Source: an uncultured Bacteroidota bacterium
Lineage (GTDB): Bacteria > Bacteroidota > Bacteroidia > Bacteroidales > P3
Reading direction: 5' to 3'
DNA: 64,000 nucleotides
Assembly (NCBI GenBank): GCA_902788805.1
Contig: CADALO010000020.1
Coordinates: forward strand, 1-64,000
In this document: one piece after another, positions 18,552 to 27,420 of the stretch
How positions within the stretch are numbered: the stretch's first letter is position 1
Layout: each line of letters begins with the position of its first letter
Position numbers and translations under genes: made by a program
The notes under the pieces: generated by a model
Told to the model about the DNA's origin: nothing
The model's database searches: none
What the model saw: the letters and a program-made list of their open reading frames with translations, nothing else

Positions 18552-19958
18552 ATGCAACGATATAAAATTCAATATCTACTAAAAGAGGATGTGTCTGCAT
18601 TGATAGACACTACAATATGTGTAAAGGGCTGGGTGCGCACCAAGCGCGGCAACAAGAACGTTGCCTTCATAGCCCTCAACGACGGTTCGATTATTACCAA
18701 CCTGCAGATAGTCGTCGACCTGGCCAAGGCCGACGAGGACCAGATGCGTCGCATCACCACCGGTGCCTGCATCGGTGTGGAAGGCAAGCTGGTTAAGAGC
18801 CAGGGCGCCGGCCAGTCGGTTGAAGTCCAGGCTGAGAACATCGTCATTTACGGTGAGGCCGACCCCGAGACCTACCCGCTGCAGAAGAAGGGCCACTCGA
18901 TGGAGTTCCTGCGTGAGATAGGTCACCTGCGTCCGCGTACCAACACCTTCGGCGCCGTGATGCGTATGCGCCACGAAATGGCTTATGCCATCCACACCTT
19001 CTTCCACAACAAGGGCTTCTTCTACTTCCACACGCCGCTTATCACTGCCAGCGACTGCGAGGGCGCAGGCGAGATGTTCCAGGTGACCACTATGGACCTC
19101 AACAATATCCCCAAGAAAGAGGACGGCTCGGTGGACTATGAGCAGGATTTCTTCGGCAAGCAGACGGCACTGACCGTCAGCGGACAGCTGGAGGGCGAGC
19201 TCGGTGCCACGGCATTGGGTGCCATCTACACCTTTGGCCCGACGTTCCGTGCAGAGAACAGCAATACTCCGCGCCACTTGGCCGAGTTCTGGATGGTAGA
19301 GCCCGAGATGGCTTTCTACGACCTCGACGATTTGACGGCTTTGGAGGAGGAGTTTATCAAATTCCTCGTCAAGTGGGCTCTCGACAACTGCAAGGAGGAT
19401 CTTGAGTTCCTGAACAATATGATAGACAAGGGTCTTATCGAGCGCCTGAAGAGTGTGATTGACACCGACTTTGTTCGTCTGCCTTACACCGAGGGTATCA
19501 AGATACTGGAAGAGGCTGTCGCCAAGGGTCATAAGTTCGAGTTCCCCGTCAGCTGGGGCGTCGACCTGGCTTCGGAGCACGAGCGCTTCCTCGTTGAGGA
19601 GCACTTCAAGAAACCGGTCATTATGATTGACTACCCGAAGGAAATTAAGGCTTTCTATATGAAGCAGAACGACGACGGCAAGACCGTGCAGGGCACCGAT
19701 GTGCTGTTCCCGCAGATTGGCGAGATTATCGGCGGCTCGGTGCGTGAGGAGAACTACGACAAGCTGATGACGCGCATCACCGAACTGAACATACCGATGA
19801 AGGATATGTGGTGGTACCTCGACACTCGTCGCTACGGCAGCTGCCCGCACGCCGGCTTCGGCCTGGGCTTCGAGCGCCTGATGCTTTTCGTTACTGGTAT
19901 GGGCAACATCCGCGACGTCATCCCCTTCCCGAGAACCCCCAAGACGGCGGAGTTCTAA
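18552..19958 (+). CDS. asnS: Asparagine--tRNA ligase
   Basis: A class IIb synthetase of 468 residues. The N-terminal OB-fold anticodon-binding domain ([21 protein letters not shown]) is followed by the catalytic core with [15 protein letters not shown] (motif 2) and [15 protein letters not shown] (motif 3). The end, [17 protein letters not shown], is typical of AsnRS. A direct asparaginylation route is therefore present. Confidence 0.97.
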   Translation: MQRYKIQYLLKEDVSALIDTTICVKGWVRTKRGNKNVAFIALNDGSIITNLQIVVDLAKADEDQMRRITTGACIGVEGKLVKSQGAGQSVEVQAENIVIYGEADPETYPLQKKGHSMEFLREIGHLRPRTNTFGAVMRMRHEMAYAIHTFFHNKGFFYFHTPLITASDCEGAGEMFQVTTMDLNNIPKKEDGSVDYEQDFFGKQTALTVSGQLEGELGATALGAIYTFGPTFRAENSNTPRHLAEFWMVEPEMAFYDLDDLTALEEEFIKFLVKWALDNCKEDLEFLNNMIDKGLIERLKSVIDTDFVRLPYTEGIKILEEAVAKGHKFEFPVSWGVDLASEHERFLVEEHFKKPVIMIDYPKEIKAFYMKQNDDGKTVQGTDVLFPQIGEIIGGSVREENYDKLMTRITELNIPMKDMWWYLDTRRYGSCPHAGFGLGFERLMLFVTGMGNIRDVIPFPRTPKTAEF

Positions 19959-19980
19959 AAATAAGGTTAGAACCTTTTGA

Positions 19981-20644
19981 CGTGTTGAAAACACGTTATT
20001 CTATTAACCCCACACTAAGCCGAATGGCGCAGTGTGGGGTTGTGCTATCATTTGAAGGAATGCGTGCCGAAGGTACGCTACAACAATAAAATACATAATT
20101 CTTGCGTTATAATGATATGAGTTATACCACATCATATTATCATATTGTTTTTCGCACCTATTGCAGTGAACCGACAATACCAGTTGGCCACGAACGCGAG
20201 TTATATGCCTACATCTATGGTATTGCAAAGAATCTCCGTTGTCAGACTTACCGTATAGGTGGTATGCCAGATCACGTGCATATTTTTGTCTCTCTTCCTC
20301 CTGCGCTGCCACTGTCTGAGTTTGTCCAGCGAGTAAAAACTGATTCAAGCAAATGGATGAAGAATAATCCCAATTATCCGCATTTCAAGGGTTGGGGGCG
20401 CGAGTATGCAGGATTTAGCTATAGTCTACAAGACAAAGATAAAATTGTGGGTTACATTATGCGACAGAAAGAGCACCACCGCGTCGTTTCCTTTGCAGAA
20501 GAGTATCGTGCATTCCTTGAAGAGAACGGTGTGATTATTAACGACCAATACTTTCTTAAGGATGTGTAGTAGCGTGTTTTCAACACGCATTCGTAGTGTG
20601 TATCAAACACCCCACATTGCGCTCCGTTGTCGCTTAATGTGGGG
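19981..20644 (+). mobile_element. RAYT element: Y1 transposase flanked by inverted REP-like hairpins
   Basis: The transposase gene is bracketed by matching palindromes. The left side has CGTGTTGAAAACACG (19981-19995) and the hairpin AACCCCACACT/AGTGTGGGGTT (20006-20041). The right side has CGTGTTTTCAACACG (20573-20587) and CCCCACATT/AATGTGGGG (20610-20644). The two sides are inverted relative to each other; ATTCTATTAACCCCACA on the left matches the reverse strand of the right. This is the layout of REP-associated tyrosine transposases, whose hairpins are the recognised ends. Confidence 0.8.
20117..20569 (+). CDS. REP-associated Y1 (IS200-like) transposase
   Basis: A 150-residue HUH single-strand transposase. 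The HUH motif is MPDHVHIFVSLPP; the likely nucleophile Tyr lies in KIVGYIMRQKEHH. GWGREYAGFSYS before it is also typical. I chose the internal ATG giving MSYTTSYYHIVFRT, the conserved family start, over an upstream TTG. The gene appears intact. RAYTs are usually single-copy, domesticated genes that spread REP hairpins. Confidence 0.92.
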   Translation: MSYTTSYYHIVFRTYCSEPTIPVGHERELYAYIYGIAKNLRCQTYRIGGMPDHVHIFVSLPPALPLSEFVQRVKTDSSKWMKNNPNYPHFKGWGREYAGFSYSLQDKDKIVGYIMRQKEHHRVVSFAEEYRAFLEENGVIINDQYFLKDV

Positions 20645-20763
20645 TTAATAGGATAATGTGCCTCCGGCACATCTTGCTAAATGTATGGTTAATAGGATAA
20701 TGTGCTCTGGAATATCTTGCTTGATGTATGATTAATATGAGGATGTGCCTTCGGCACATTTGG
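20645..20763. repeat. Tandem ~44-bp degenerate repeat after the RAYT element
   Basis: Units begin TTAATAGGATAATGTGC at 20645 and 20689, and TTAATATGAGGATGTGCC at 20732. Each carries a small hairpin such as GTGCCTCCGGCAC, degraded in the middle copy. The tract extends the right REP-like end of the transposase element toward the next promoter. Confidence 0.65.
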
Positions 20764-20781
20764 GGAACTGGCAAAATATTT

Positions 20782-20812
20782 TTTGCCAATTGGTTATTTT
20801 GTCGTATCTTTG
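20782..20812 (+). promoter_or_regulatory. Bacteroidota-type promoter for the lipoprotein pair
   Basis: TTTG, 19 nt, TATCTTTG, ending 28 bases upstream of the first lipoprotein start; a full consensus match. Confidence 0.8.
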
Positions 20813-20840
20813 CAATCTGAACAGAAACAAAACAACTACT

Positions 20841-21383
20841 ATGAAAAGCAGAAAAATTGTAATAGTTATTGCTCTTGTGGCAGTGGTATTCTCCATTGCC
20901 GGCTGCGTGAAAGTAGAGAAGGAGTGCACCTTCAGTCACTGGCGTTGGCCCCAAAAAGAAGGCGGCGAAGCACGAGCCCCCCGTATGATAAGCACCCAAT
21001 ACCTGACAATTGCCGAGCTCGCATCGCAATATGACGACTTGGTACACGGTGACACAGTGAGGATCTATGCATTCGTTTGCGTCGATACTGCAGATGAATA
21101 CAACGTCCTATTTCTTTCCGACAGCAAGGATTATAAATACGAATACGCTGTTCCCGACTACTTCCTTTCGAACAAGCATTTGCCAATGATGATGGTTCGA
21201 TACGGGCAAAATGACAGTTGGAACAGCCGGGTGTGTCTCAGAGACCTTCCCGATTCGGTGGCGCACCACGCTGATACTGCCAGATGCTATGTGGAAGGGT
21301 GTATAGATTTCGCAGATATGGGCGGTTGCGTTGAGAAGATGCAACTCTATATTTCACCCGATCAAATAATCACCAGCTTATGA
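20841..21383 (+). CDS. Hypothetical lipoprotein
   Basis: 180 residues. The start was set at MKSRKIVIVIALVAVVF because it gives a lipobox (SIAGC, Cys22) and lies 28 bases below a consensus promoter. The mature part starts with a basic, Trp-containing stretch and includes AELASQYDDLVHGDTVRIYAFV, which may be a small beta-rich domain. I do not recognise the family. Its stop overlaps the next start (ATGA), so the two lipoproteins are translationally coupled. Confidence 0.78.
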   Translation: MKSRKIVIVIALVAVVFSIAGCVKVEKECTFSHWRWPQKEGGEARAPRMISTQYLTIAELASQYDDLVHGDTVRIYAFVCVDTADEYNVLFLSDSKDYKYEYAVPDYFLSNKHLPMMMVRYGQNDSWNSRVCLRDLPDSVAHHADTARCYVEGCIDFADMGGCVEKMQLYISPDQIITSL

Positions 21384-22114
21384 AAACAAAGAGACTACCT
21401 TTAATCGTATTGACTGCCGCGGTTCTGTTTGTATTCAGTGGCTGCGCGACATATCAACCCCAATGTGTGGACATCCCTCTTATTGAACGAAAAGGAGAGG
21501 TCAAACTTGACGGAGGAGTGGGCTATTTAGATAATTCTGTGTTCGGTCACCTTACGGCCGCAGCGGGCCTTACGGACCACATATCCGTTCAGGGTCATAT
21601 AAGAGGACTTGCCGACAGAAAAGGGTTGGGGACGGAATATGTGCAGATTGCGACAGGTTGCTTCAATAAGATAGGAGGATTGAACACGGAATTATATTTA
21701 GGCTATGGCTTCAGGCCTTTTGCGTACAAAGATTTTTCTGACGCAGATCCCGAACCCAGATGGAAAGAGGACGGGGCTCTCCACATCGCCTTTGCGCAAT
21801 TCAATCTGGGATGGAACGGCCTTGCCAATTCGCATATAGACATTGCTTTCGGATTGAAAGTCGGCTATATGCACGATTCGCGAATACGTACGAACTATTA
21901 CTATGATTGGGGAGAGGGTGGCATCGATGGAAGGTGGTCCACCGAACAGTCTATTGTTGGCAACCGTCTGCTATTGGAACCAACAGCCGAAATCCGTGCA
22001 GGATGGACGCATTTCAAACCATCATTGATAGTTGGCTATTTCCACGCTTTCCCCAAAGATTATATGTATGGCCCTCGACTGAGCATCCGACTGGGACTAA
22101 CCTACAGATTCTGA
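21380..22114 (+). CDS. Lipoprotein with predicted outer-membrane barrel-like C-terminus
   Basis: 244 residues with lipobox VFSGC (Cys22). The mature region alternates Gly/aromatic-rich strands (VKLDGGVGYLDNSVFGHL, LNTELYLGYGFRPF) and ends LSIRLGLTYRF, the aromatic C-terminus usual for outer-membrane barrels. A lipid anchor plus a barrel-like fold is a common Bacteroidales surface-protein layout. The function is unknown. It is coupled to the upstream lipoprotein gene by a 4-bp overlap. Confidence 0.75.
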   Translation: MKTKRLPLIVLTAAVLFVFSGCATYQPQCVDIPLIERKGEVKLDGGVGYLDNSVFGHLTAAAGLTDHISVQGHIRGLADRKGLGTEYVQIATGCFNKIGGLNTELYLGYGFRPFAYKDFSDADPEPRWKEDGALHIAFAQFNLGWNGLANSHIDIAFGLKVGYMHDSRIRTNYYYDWGEGGIDGRWSTEQSIVGNRLLLEPTAEIRAGWTHFKPSLIVGYFHAFPKDYMYGPRLSIRLGLTYRF

Positions 22115-22133
22115 ACGACTCAAGAGTCTGACG

Positions 22134-22715
22134 TCATTTCAGATTCAGCTTCAATCCGAAGCTTATACGGATATTGGATTCGCCGTCTAAATCCCCTATT
22201 AAATTGCCGAAGGCGAAACCGCCATAGTCATAACACACTGTGGCAATAAGCTGACGTGTCAAATGCACTTCCATTCCAATGCCGCCCCACACACCGTCGG
22301 TCTCGCCGCCAAGGCCGAAACCACCGCGCAACACATAGTCTATTACAAAATCGCTTCCCAACGGTACGCAGTGGAGTGCCACCAAGAGTCCTCCAGACAT
22401 ATTCAGGTCGTTATTATCCCAACTGATGCGCGTGAAATTGTCGCCAATTTCTCCGTTGCCAAATGGAGAGCTGTGCATCGTCGACAAGTAGCCGCCCACC
22501 TCGAAGCGTTTCCAAAGCCGCATCGATACCGTGGTGCCGATGGCGCGGTTGGGACGGTTGATGAGAAAACCCGAGCCGAGCTGGACATTCGCGGTCCCTA
22601 CTTGATTGATGGAGGCACCGATGCTGACGCGTTGCCAGATGTTTGTCTTCTGCGCATTTGCGGTGGTGGCAAATAGCATTGCCAATACGATTGATATTTT
22701 GATTGCAGTCTTCAT
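22134..22715 (-). CDS. Small outer-membrane beta-barrel protein
   Basis: 193 residues with a signal peptide (IKISIVLAMLFATTANAQ). Alternating strands such as RVSIGASINQVGTANVQLGSG, GGLLVALHCVPLG and MEVHLTRQLIATVCYDYGG end in RISFGLKLNLK. This suggests an eight-strand porin-like barrel. It sits 30 bp downstream of the 440-residue barrel protein of the sigma module and may be its last gene. Confidence 0.72.
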   Translation of the reverse strand: MKTAIKISIVLAMLFATTANAQKTNIWQRVSIGASINQVGTANVQLGSGFLINRPNRAIGTTVSMRLWKRFEVGGYLSTMHSSPFGNGEIGDNFTRISWDNNDLNMSGGLLVALHCVPLGSDFVIDYVLRGGFGLGGETDGVWGGIGMEVHLTRQLIATVCYDYGGFAFGNLIGDLDGESNIRISFGLKLNLK

Positions 22716-22745
22716 TTCGTTAAAGTTTAAAGGTTTGGCACAACG

Positions 22746-24068
22746 TTAATATGTTAAGCAGATACCTACCGAGAACGGATAGAGCTTCTGGCCCATCACG
22801 GGCTTGGCGGGAGTGTTGTCGCCGCGGGTGCGGAACAGGGGCGTCAGTGAGGTCTCGGTAAAGAACGACACGTGGTTGTAGCCGATGTCCAGACGCAAGC
22901 CCAACTGGAACGGGTTGATGAATTTGCCAAGCCGTTCGTCGCTCGTCCGGGCTATCGACAGCTCGTCCATATAGTGTCCGTTGCGGTGGAGGACCGACCG
23001 TCCGCGGTTGATGGCAAAACCTGGTCGCAGTTCACCGCTGATGTGCAATCCTTTGTAGTCGGTACGCGAACGCCATTCAAGCCTTATGGGGATAATCAGG
23101 TTCGTTGTCCAGAGCTCGCTGCCCCATAGTATACTGCCGTGCAGCTGCTCTTCGGCAGCAAAGAGCGATGAAGCGTCAACGGCCTCGAGGTTGGTGATTC
23201 TGGTTGCCGCATCGGTTTCCAGCGACAGATAGGCGTTGTCGACGCGGAAACAACCGCTATTCATTCCGAAACCGGCCGATATGTCCCAATGCGATTTTTG
23301 GTAGAACGCCCAGCGGGATGTGATGGAGACGTAATTGACAGAGCGTATACCCCAGATGAAGTTGCCCGTCGGGGTGTTGAAGCCGCCGAAAGGAGTGCCG
23401 CCCAATGTGCATATACCGACCGACCAATCTGCAAACATAGGTATTTCTCGATAATCCTTGGTGAGCGGCGAGAAGAACGACTCTTGCACATTACCGCCTA
23501 TTTCAATTACGCGGGCCGAACCGTATGCGTTGGTTTTCTTCCTCTTGGCTTCGATTTTACGGTAGCGTACCCAGCCATAGTCTTTGGCGTCGATATAGGC
23601 CTCGTCAGCCACCACATTATGGGTCACTTCGATGATGCTGCCATTCTCTGCGTTGAGGGTTAACGTACGCACGTGTATTTCCTTGTCCGACATACTGCTC
23701 AGGGTAATCTTTGAATATCCTTTGGCGTTGAGCGTCAGGTTTTTGCTGTTGGTATGCACCTGAATGCCGCTGTTGTATGGAAAATCGTTGCTTGTGAACG
23801 ACAATTTGCGGCTTTCGCTGTCGAATTTGATTTTGCCTTCGGGGAACCGCAGCGAGTCGGCTTCCTCCAGTGTACCGTAGGTGACGATGGCAATGTAGTT
23901 GGCTGTGTCATACACCACACTGATATCTTTCGTTGCACTGGCCTCTATAGTGCTCGGCGCCCAAGGCAGTTTCTGTGTCAGCACAATGGGGAAGCTTTGT
24001 GCCTTTGCGATGCCGCCTATGACCAGCAAGACAATCAGCGGCATAATGTTTTTTCTGAATGCTTTCAT
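22746..24068 (-). CDS. Exported protein with N-terminal adhesin-like region and C-terminal barrel (sigma module 1)
   Basis: 440 residues with a signal peptide (MPLIVLLVIGGIAKAQ). The N-terminal half has repeated short strands (KNLTLNAKGYSKITLSSMS, RTLTLNAENGSIIEV), reminiscent of DUF2807-type beta-helices. The C-terminal half resembles an outer-membrane barrel, ending KLYPFSVGICLTY. It is related to the protein at 29.0-30.2 kb: both have RFINP/KFINP followed by LGLRL/LDVRL, and a KxYPxxxG end. It follows a sigma/anti-sigma pair on the same strand. I infer that it is the module's output or sensed surface protein. Confidence 0.75.
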   Translation of the reverse strand: MKAFRKNIMPLIVLLVIGGIAKAQSFPIVLTQKLPWAPSTIEASATKDISVVYDTANYIAIVTYGTLEEADSLRFPEGKIKFDSESRKLSFTSNDFPYNSGIQVHTNSKNLTLNAKGYSKITLSSMSDKEIHVRTLTLNAENGSIIEVTHNVVADEAYIDAKDYGWVRYRKIEAKRKKTNAYGSARVIEIGGNVQESFFSPLTKDYREIPMFADWSVGICTLGGTPFGGFNTPTGNFIWGIRSVNYVSITSRWAFYQKSHWDISAGFGMNSGCFRVDNAYLSLETDAATRITNLEAVDASSLFAAEEQLHGSILWGSELWTTNLIIPIRLEWRSRTDYKGLHISGELRPGFAINRGRSVLHRNGHYMDELSIARTSDERLGKFINPFQLGLRLDIGYNHVSFFTETSLTPLFRTRGDNTPAKPVMGQKLYPFSVGICLTY

Positions 24069-24109
24069 ATTATCACGTTTTATTATTGTTTCAAATCATT
24101 TAATCATAA

Positions 24110-24154
24110 AACTCTCAAACCTTTCAACCCTCAAACCCTCTAACTCTCACCCCT
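24110..24154. repeat. Short CT/CA-rich simple repeat in a sigma-module gap
   Basis: AACTCTCAAACC, TTTCAACCCTC, AAACCCTCTAAC and CTCTCACCCC follow each other between the anti-sigma stop and the barrel gene start. The period is near 8-11 and imperfect. It is the equivalent of the octamer tract found at the sigma/anti-sigma gap of module 2. Confidence 0.55.
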
Positions 24155-24982
24155 TCACTCATAGTACGCCAGGGTTGTGTCGGGCCGTTGCGTGCGACGT
24201 TGCAAACCGGCAGCAATTAATTCTATTGTCCTTCCGACAAGGCTCTTCTTCTCTTCGGTTGCCAGAAAAGAGTTTTCCACAATGTAGCCGCGAGAAACGT
24301 CAGGGTGGGTGGCCGAGGGGTTACGCATCTGCACCACATCAACCAGTTGGTCTGTCTCGACTACTATCACGCGGCCTCCAACCAACCGCGCTTTCTTTGT
24401 CGGTTGGACAACGCTGTTTTCAGCAATACATTCGTGAGAGGCAGGCTCATTCTCAATAATGGGTATCAAGTCTTCTTCATATTTGGTGACTTCCTGTCCA
24501 AATTGATGCTCGCCCGTCTGTGTTGCCGAAGGAGTGAGGGATTTGCTTTCGGCCTTTGCAAAATAGACAGGTTCGCGCTTTTCAGGACGGGCGTACAGGC
24601 TGTCGGGCAAAAGTGTATCGGCCGCCATTGTTTTGATGGTGTCAATATGTGCTATGACAGGTTGTCTGTGGCTCTGCTGCAATAAAGTGCGGACCACTCC
24701 GGCTGCGACGACCAATAGTGCTATGGCTGCAGCTATGCTCATCCATTTTTTATAGCGTAGGATAGGCACTATAGAGGTCTCCTTGTGCAACAGTCGTTCC
24801 TTGTCGGGCATAGTGGCCACAGGCGCTGTGACGCGCAGCGATGGCGCTGTTATTTCCTTCAGCTCCTCGCGCAATTCGGGATGCTCGTCGAGGAAAGCCT
24901 CCACTTCGGTAGCATCGGCAGCGCTGAGTTCCCCGTCGGCATAGCGCATCAGGTATCCTTCATAATTCTCGTTGGTTATCAT
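24155..24982 (-). CDS. Anti-sigma factor-like membrane protein (sigma module 1)
   Basis: 275 residues from MITNENYEGYLMRYADGELS; the start overlaps the sigma stop by 4 bp. The N-terminal ~45 residues (GELSAADATEVEAFLDEHPELREEL) match the helical anti-sigma fold but lack the zinc HxxxCxxC. A single transmembrane segment (MSIAAAIALLVVAAGVV) near residue 85 separates it from a ~170-residue periplasmic part. A membrane anti-sigma that holds the ECF factor until a signal arrives is inferred. The layout mirrors the module at 28.2 kb. Confidence 0.8.
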   Translation of the reverse strand: MITNENYEGYLMRYADGELSAADATEVEAFLDEHPELREELKEITAPSLRVTAPVATMPDKERLLHKETSIVPILRYKKWMSIAAAIALLVVAAGVVRTLLQQSHRQPVIAHIDTIKTMAADTLLPDSLYARPEKREPVYFAKAESKSLTPSATQTGEHQFGQEVTKYEEDLIPIIENEPASHECIAENSVVQPTKKARLVGGRVIVVETDQLVDVVQMRNPSATHPDVSRGYIVENSFLATEEKKSLVGRTIELIAAGLQRRTQRPDTTLAYYE

Positions 24983-25470
24983 TTTCGGTAATCCTCCAAA
25001 AGTTTTTTCATCGTTTTCCTGGCTCTGAAAAGATATACACCCACTTGCTGTTCGTTTAGTCCTGTGATTTCGGACATCTCTTTGTATTCGTATCCTTCCA
25101 GGTCTTTCATCAGTATCAGCTGCCTTTGCACTTCCGGCAGTTGGTTCAAGGCCCACTGCATAGCATCGCGCAGTTCGAAGCTGACGTGTTGCTCGTATTC
25201 CTCCTGCTCAGGCTTCAAGGTATCCCGGGCTCCAATCTCTACCATCTGGTGTCGGTGAATGTCCACCAATCGCCTGTATAACATCCGCATTAGGTAACCT
25301 TTGACCCCCGTGGCATCAACTGACTCCCGGTTTTCCCACAGAGTAACGAAGACGTCTTGTACGGCATCCTCACTTGCTACACCGTAGCCGGTGTAGCGCA
25401 GCGCGAACCTATATAGGTCGTCGCCATACAGCTTTACGCAGTCGTTATACTCTTTTATGGTCATCGGCAA
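24979..25470 (-). CDS. ECF-type RNA polymerase sigma factor (sigma module 1)
   Basis: 163 residues. Region 2 (YRFALRYTGYGVASEDAVQDVFVTLWENRE) and region 4 (LPEVQRQLILMKDLEGYEYKEMSEITGLNEQQVGVYLFRARKT, abbreviated) are clear. No region 1 or 3 is present, as in ECF factors. It is coupled to its anti-sigma by the ATGA overlap. It is about half identical by eye in region 4 to the second sigma factor at 27.5 kb, suggesting duplication of the whole module. Confidence 0.93.
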   Translation of the reverse strand: MPMTIKEYNDCVKLYGDDLYRFALRYTGYGVASEDAVQDVFVTLWENRESVDATGVKGYLMRMLYRRLVDIHRHQMVEIGARDTLKPEQEEYEQHVSFELRDAMQWALNQLPEVQRQLILMKDLEGYEYKEMSEITGLNEQQVGVYLFRARKTMKKLLEDYRK

Positions 25471-25607
25471 AGCGTGTGCTTCTCGTTTGGATTTTATTTT
25501 TCTTCGTTTACATATAATATACGTCTTTTATAATGCAAATATTACATCTTTTTCGATTATTATTTGATTTTTTTAAGCGGATATAGTGCGATAAGCGGAA
25601 AAAGTTG

Positions 25608-25615
25608 TATTTTTG
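25608..25615 (+). promoter_or_regulatory. -7 box upstream of ribD
   Basis: TATTTTTG, followed by CATTTTG, lies 37 bases before the ribD ATG and fits TAnnTTTG. The -33 element is not clear. Confidence 0.5.
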
Positions 25616-25651
25616 CATTTTGTTTTGCAAGAATAGTATTATACAATATTG

Positions 25652-26623
25652 ATGGACAATAGAGACGATGCAAAGTATATGCGGCGCTGCTTTCAGTTGG
25701 CTGCCAATGGGTTGGGGCGTGTGCGCCCAAACCCGCTGGTAGGATGCGTTGTTGTGAAAGATGGCCGCATTGTCAGCGAAGGCTACCATCAGCAATATGG
25801 CGGCAACCACGCCGAACGTAATGCCTTGCTTAATTATGAATTTCGAATTATGAATTCTGAAGAGGCTGACGCAACAAATTCAAAATTCAACTTTCAAAAT
25901 TCAACATTATATGTGAATCTCGAGCCCTGTTCTCACTTTGGCAAAACGCCACCGTGTGCCGACCTTATCATCGAAAAGAGGATAAAAAAAGTTGTCTGTT
26001 GTAACGACGACCCCAATCCGCTCGTGGCAGGCAAGGGTTTCGCCAAACTTGAGGCCGCAGGCATCGAAGTCGTGCGCCACGTGCTTGAGGATGAAGGAAG
26101 AGAACTCAACCGCCGTTTCTTCACCTTTATGGAGAAGCAGCGGCCGTACATTATCCTGAAATGGGCTGAAAGCGCTGATGGCTTTATGGCTCCCGAAGGA
26201 AAGGAGAAATACTGGATCAGTAACGAATTCCAGACTATTATGAGCCACAGGATGCGCACCGAGGAGGCTGCCATCCTTGTCGGTTCGCAGACCTATCTCG
26301 ACGACCGTCCGCAGCTGACAGCACGCCTCTTTGGTGGCAACCAGCCGCAGCCAATCGTGCTTGATCGTAGAGGAAGATTGACAGATGTGCCCGACCATTG
26401 GCTGCATCTCCGTTGTCAGACTCCCGACGAGCTGATGCATACGCTTTTCGAAAAGAAAATCCAGTCGCTTATTGTCGAGGGCGGGCGCCAGATACTGGAT
26501 GCATTTATCACCGCAGGCCTCTATGATGAGGTTGTCATCTTCCGCGGTCCCAAGGAGTTCGGCTCTGGTCTGAAGGCTCCTGAAGTGCCGCCAATAGCCC
26601 CAAACCGCTTGCATATATATTGA
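25652..26623 (+). CDS. ribD: Riboflavin biosynthesis deaminase/reductase RibD, with an unusual in-frame insert
   Basis: Bifunctional: an N-terminal zinc deaminase (GNHAERNALL; EPCSHFGKTPPCADLI) and a C-terminal reductase (ILKWAESADGFM, EGGRQILDAF) for steps two and three of riboflavin synthesis. 323 residues. Between the HAE motif and STLYVNLEPC there are about 24 residues, roughly twice the usual spacing. They read NYEFRIMNSEEADATNSKFN and are encoded by AATTATGAATTTCGAATT-like DNA that resembles spacer repeats, not coding sequence. Both zinc motifs are intact, so the enzyme is probably still active. I chose the ATG over a TTG one codon upstream. The IMPACT-family gene follows 9 bp after the stop. 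Confidence 0.94.
   Translation: MDNRDDAKYMRRCFQLAANGLGRVRPNPLVGCVVVKDGRIVSEGYHQQYGGNHAERNALLNYEFRIMNSEEADATNSKFNFQNSTLYVNLEPCSHFGKTPPCADLIIEKRIKKVVCCNDDPNPLVAGKGFAKLEAAGIEVVRHVLEDEGRELNRRFFTFMEKQRPYIILKWAESADGFMAPEGKEKYWISNEFQTIMSHRMRTEEAAILVGSQTYLDDRPQLTARLFGGNQPQPIVLDRRGRLTDVPDHWLHLRCQTPDELMHTLFEKKIQSLIVEGGRQILDAFITAGLYDEVVIFRGPKEFGSGLKAPEVPPIAPNRLHIY
25831..25904 (+). repeat. AT-rich repeat-like insert inside ribD
   Basis: TTATGAATTTCGAATTATGA, then GAAGAGGCTGACGCAAC, then AAATTCAAAATTCAAC, all in frame. The piece GAATTnnGAAGAGGCTGACGC has a counterpart in the spacer at 27250-27275 (GAATTAAAAGGGGCTGACGC). Other genes' spacers here carry similar short-period AATT words. Confidence 0.6.
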
Positions 26624-26632
26624 TTGATAGCT

Positions 26633-27235
26633 ATGTTTGACGATACGTACCATACCATAAAGGCTCCCAGCGAGGGGCTCTATAAGGAGAAGGGTAGCAA
26701 GTTCCTGGCTTTTGCTTTCCCAGTACGAACGGTTGAGGAGGTGAAGGCGCACCTTGACCAGTTGCGCAAGGACTATTTCGATGCCCGCCATCACTGCTAT
26801 GCTTACATTCTCGGTCCTCGCAAGGACGCTTTCCGTGCCAACGACGATGGCGAGCCCAGTGGTACAGGCGGACGGCCTATCCACGGCCAGCTGCTCAGTG
26901 CCGACTTGACGGACACGCTTATCGTTGTGGTGCGCTATTTCGGAGGCATCCTGCTGGGCGCCTCGGGTCTTGCCAATGCCTATAAGACGGCCGCACGCGA
27001 TGCCATCAACAACGCGGAAATCATAGAGAAGACCATCGATATGCGCTACCGCCTTCATTTCGAATACGCACTGATGAACGATGTGATGCGCATCATCAAG
27101 GAGTACAACCTGGTGCCTCTCAACCAGGACTTCAACCTCGACTGCCGCCTCGATGTCGAAGTGCGCCAGTCGCTCAGCGTCCGCTTCTATGATGCCATTG
27201 CAAACCTTAGAGCTGTGAAAATAGAAAGCATTTAG
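26633..27235 (+). CDS. IMPACT (YigZ/UPF0029) family protein
   Basis: 200 residues from MFDDTYHTIKAPSEGLYKEK. Family marks are GSKFLAFAFPV, ARHHCYAYILG, NDDGEPSGTGGRPIHGQL and VVRYFGGILLGASGL. These proteins bind near translation factors or RNA and have no settled catalytic role. The gene follows ribD by 9 bp and is probably co-transcribed. I preferred the ATG to the TTG three codons earlier. Confidence 0.92.
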   Translation: MFDDTYHTIKAPSEGLYKEKGSKFLAFAFPVRTVEEVKAHLDQLRKDYFDARHHCYAYILGPRKDAFRANDDGEPSGTGGRPIHGQLLSADLTDTLIVVVRYFGGILLGASGLANAYKTAARDAINNAEIIEKTIDMRYRLHFEYALMNDVMRIIKEYNLVPLNQDFNLDCRLDVEVRQSLSVRFYDAIANLRAVKIESI

Positions 27236-27290
27236 AGTTAGGAATTAAAAATTAAGAATTAAAAGGGGCTGACGCGGATTCGATGATTTA
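27236..27290. repeat. AATTAAGAATT-type spacer repeat with GGCTGACGC
   Basis: Directly after the IMPACT-gene stop: GTTAGGAATTAAAAATTAAG, then GAATTAAAAGGGGCTGACGC. The same GAATT...GGCTGACGC arrangement occurs inside ribD. It is a candidate source or sibling of that insert. Confidence 0.5.
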
Positions 27291-27420
27291 AATCTTATAG
27301 TTAAAATGCATATTATTAATTAATTATAGGGGTTTAGTGCAAATTTTTTCATTGACCTGTAATATTTTGGCATAGTGAAACGACTTATATGCGAAAAACA
27401 ACCAATAAAACACTACAGCA

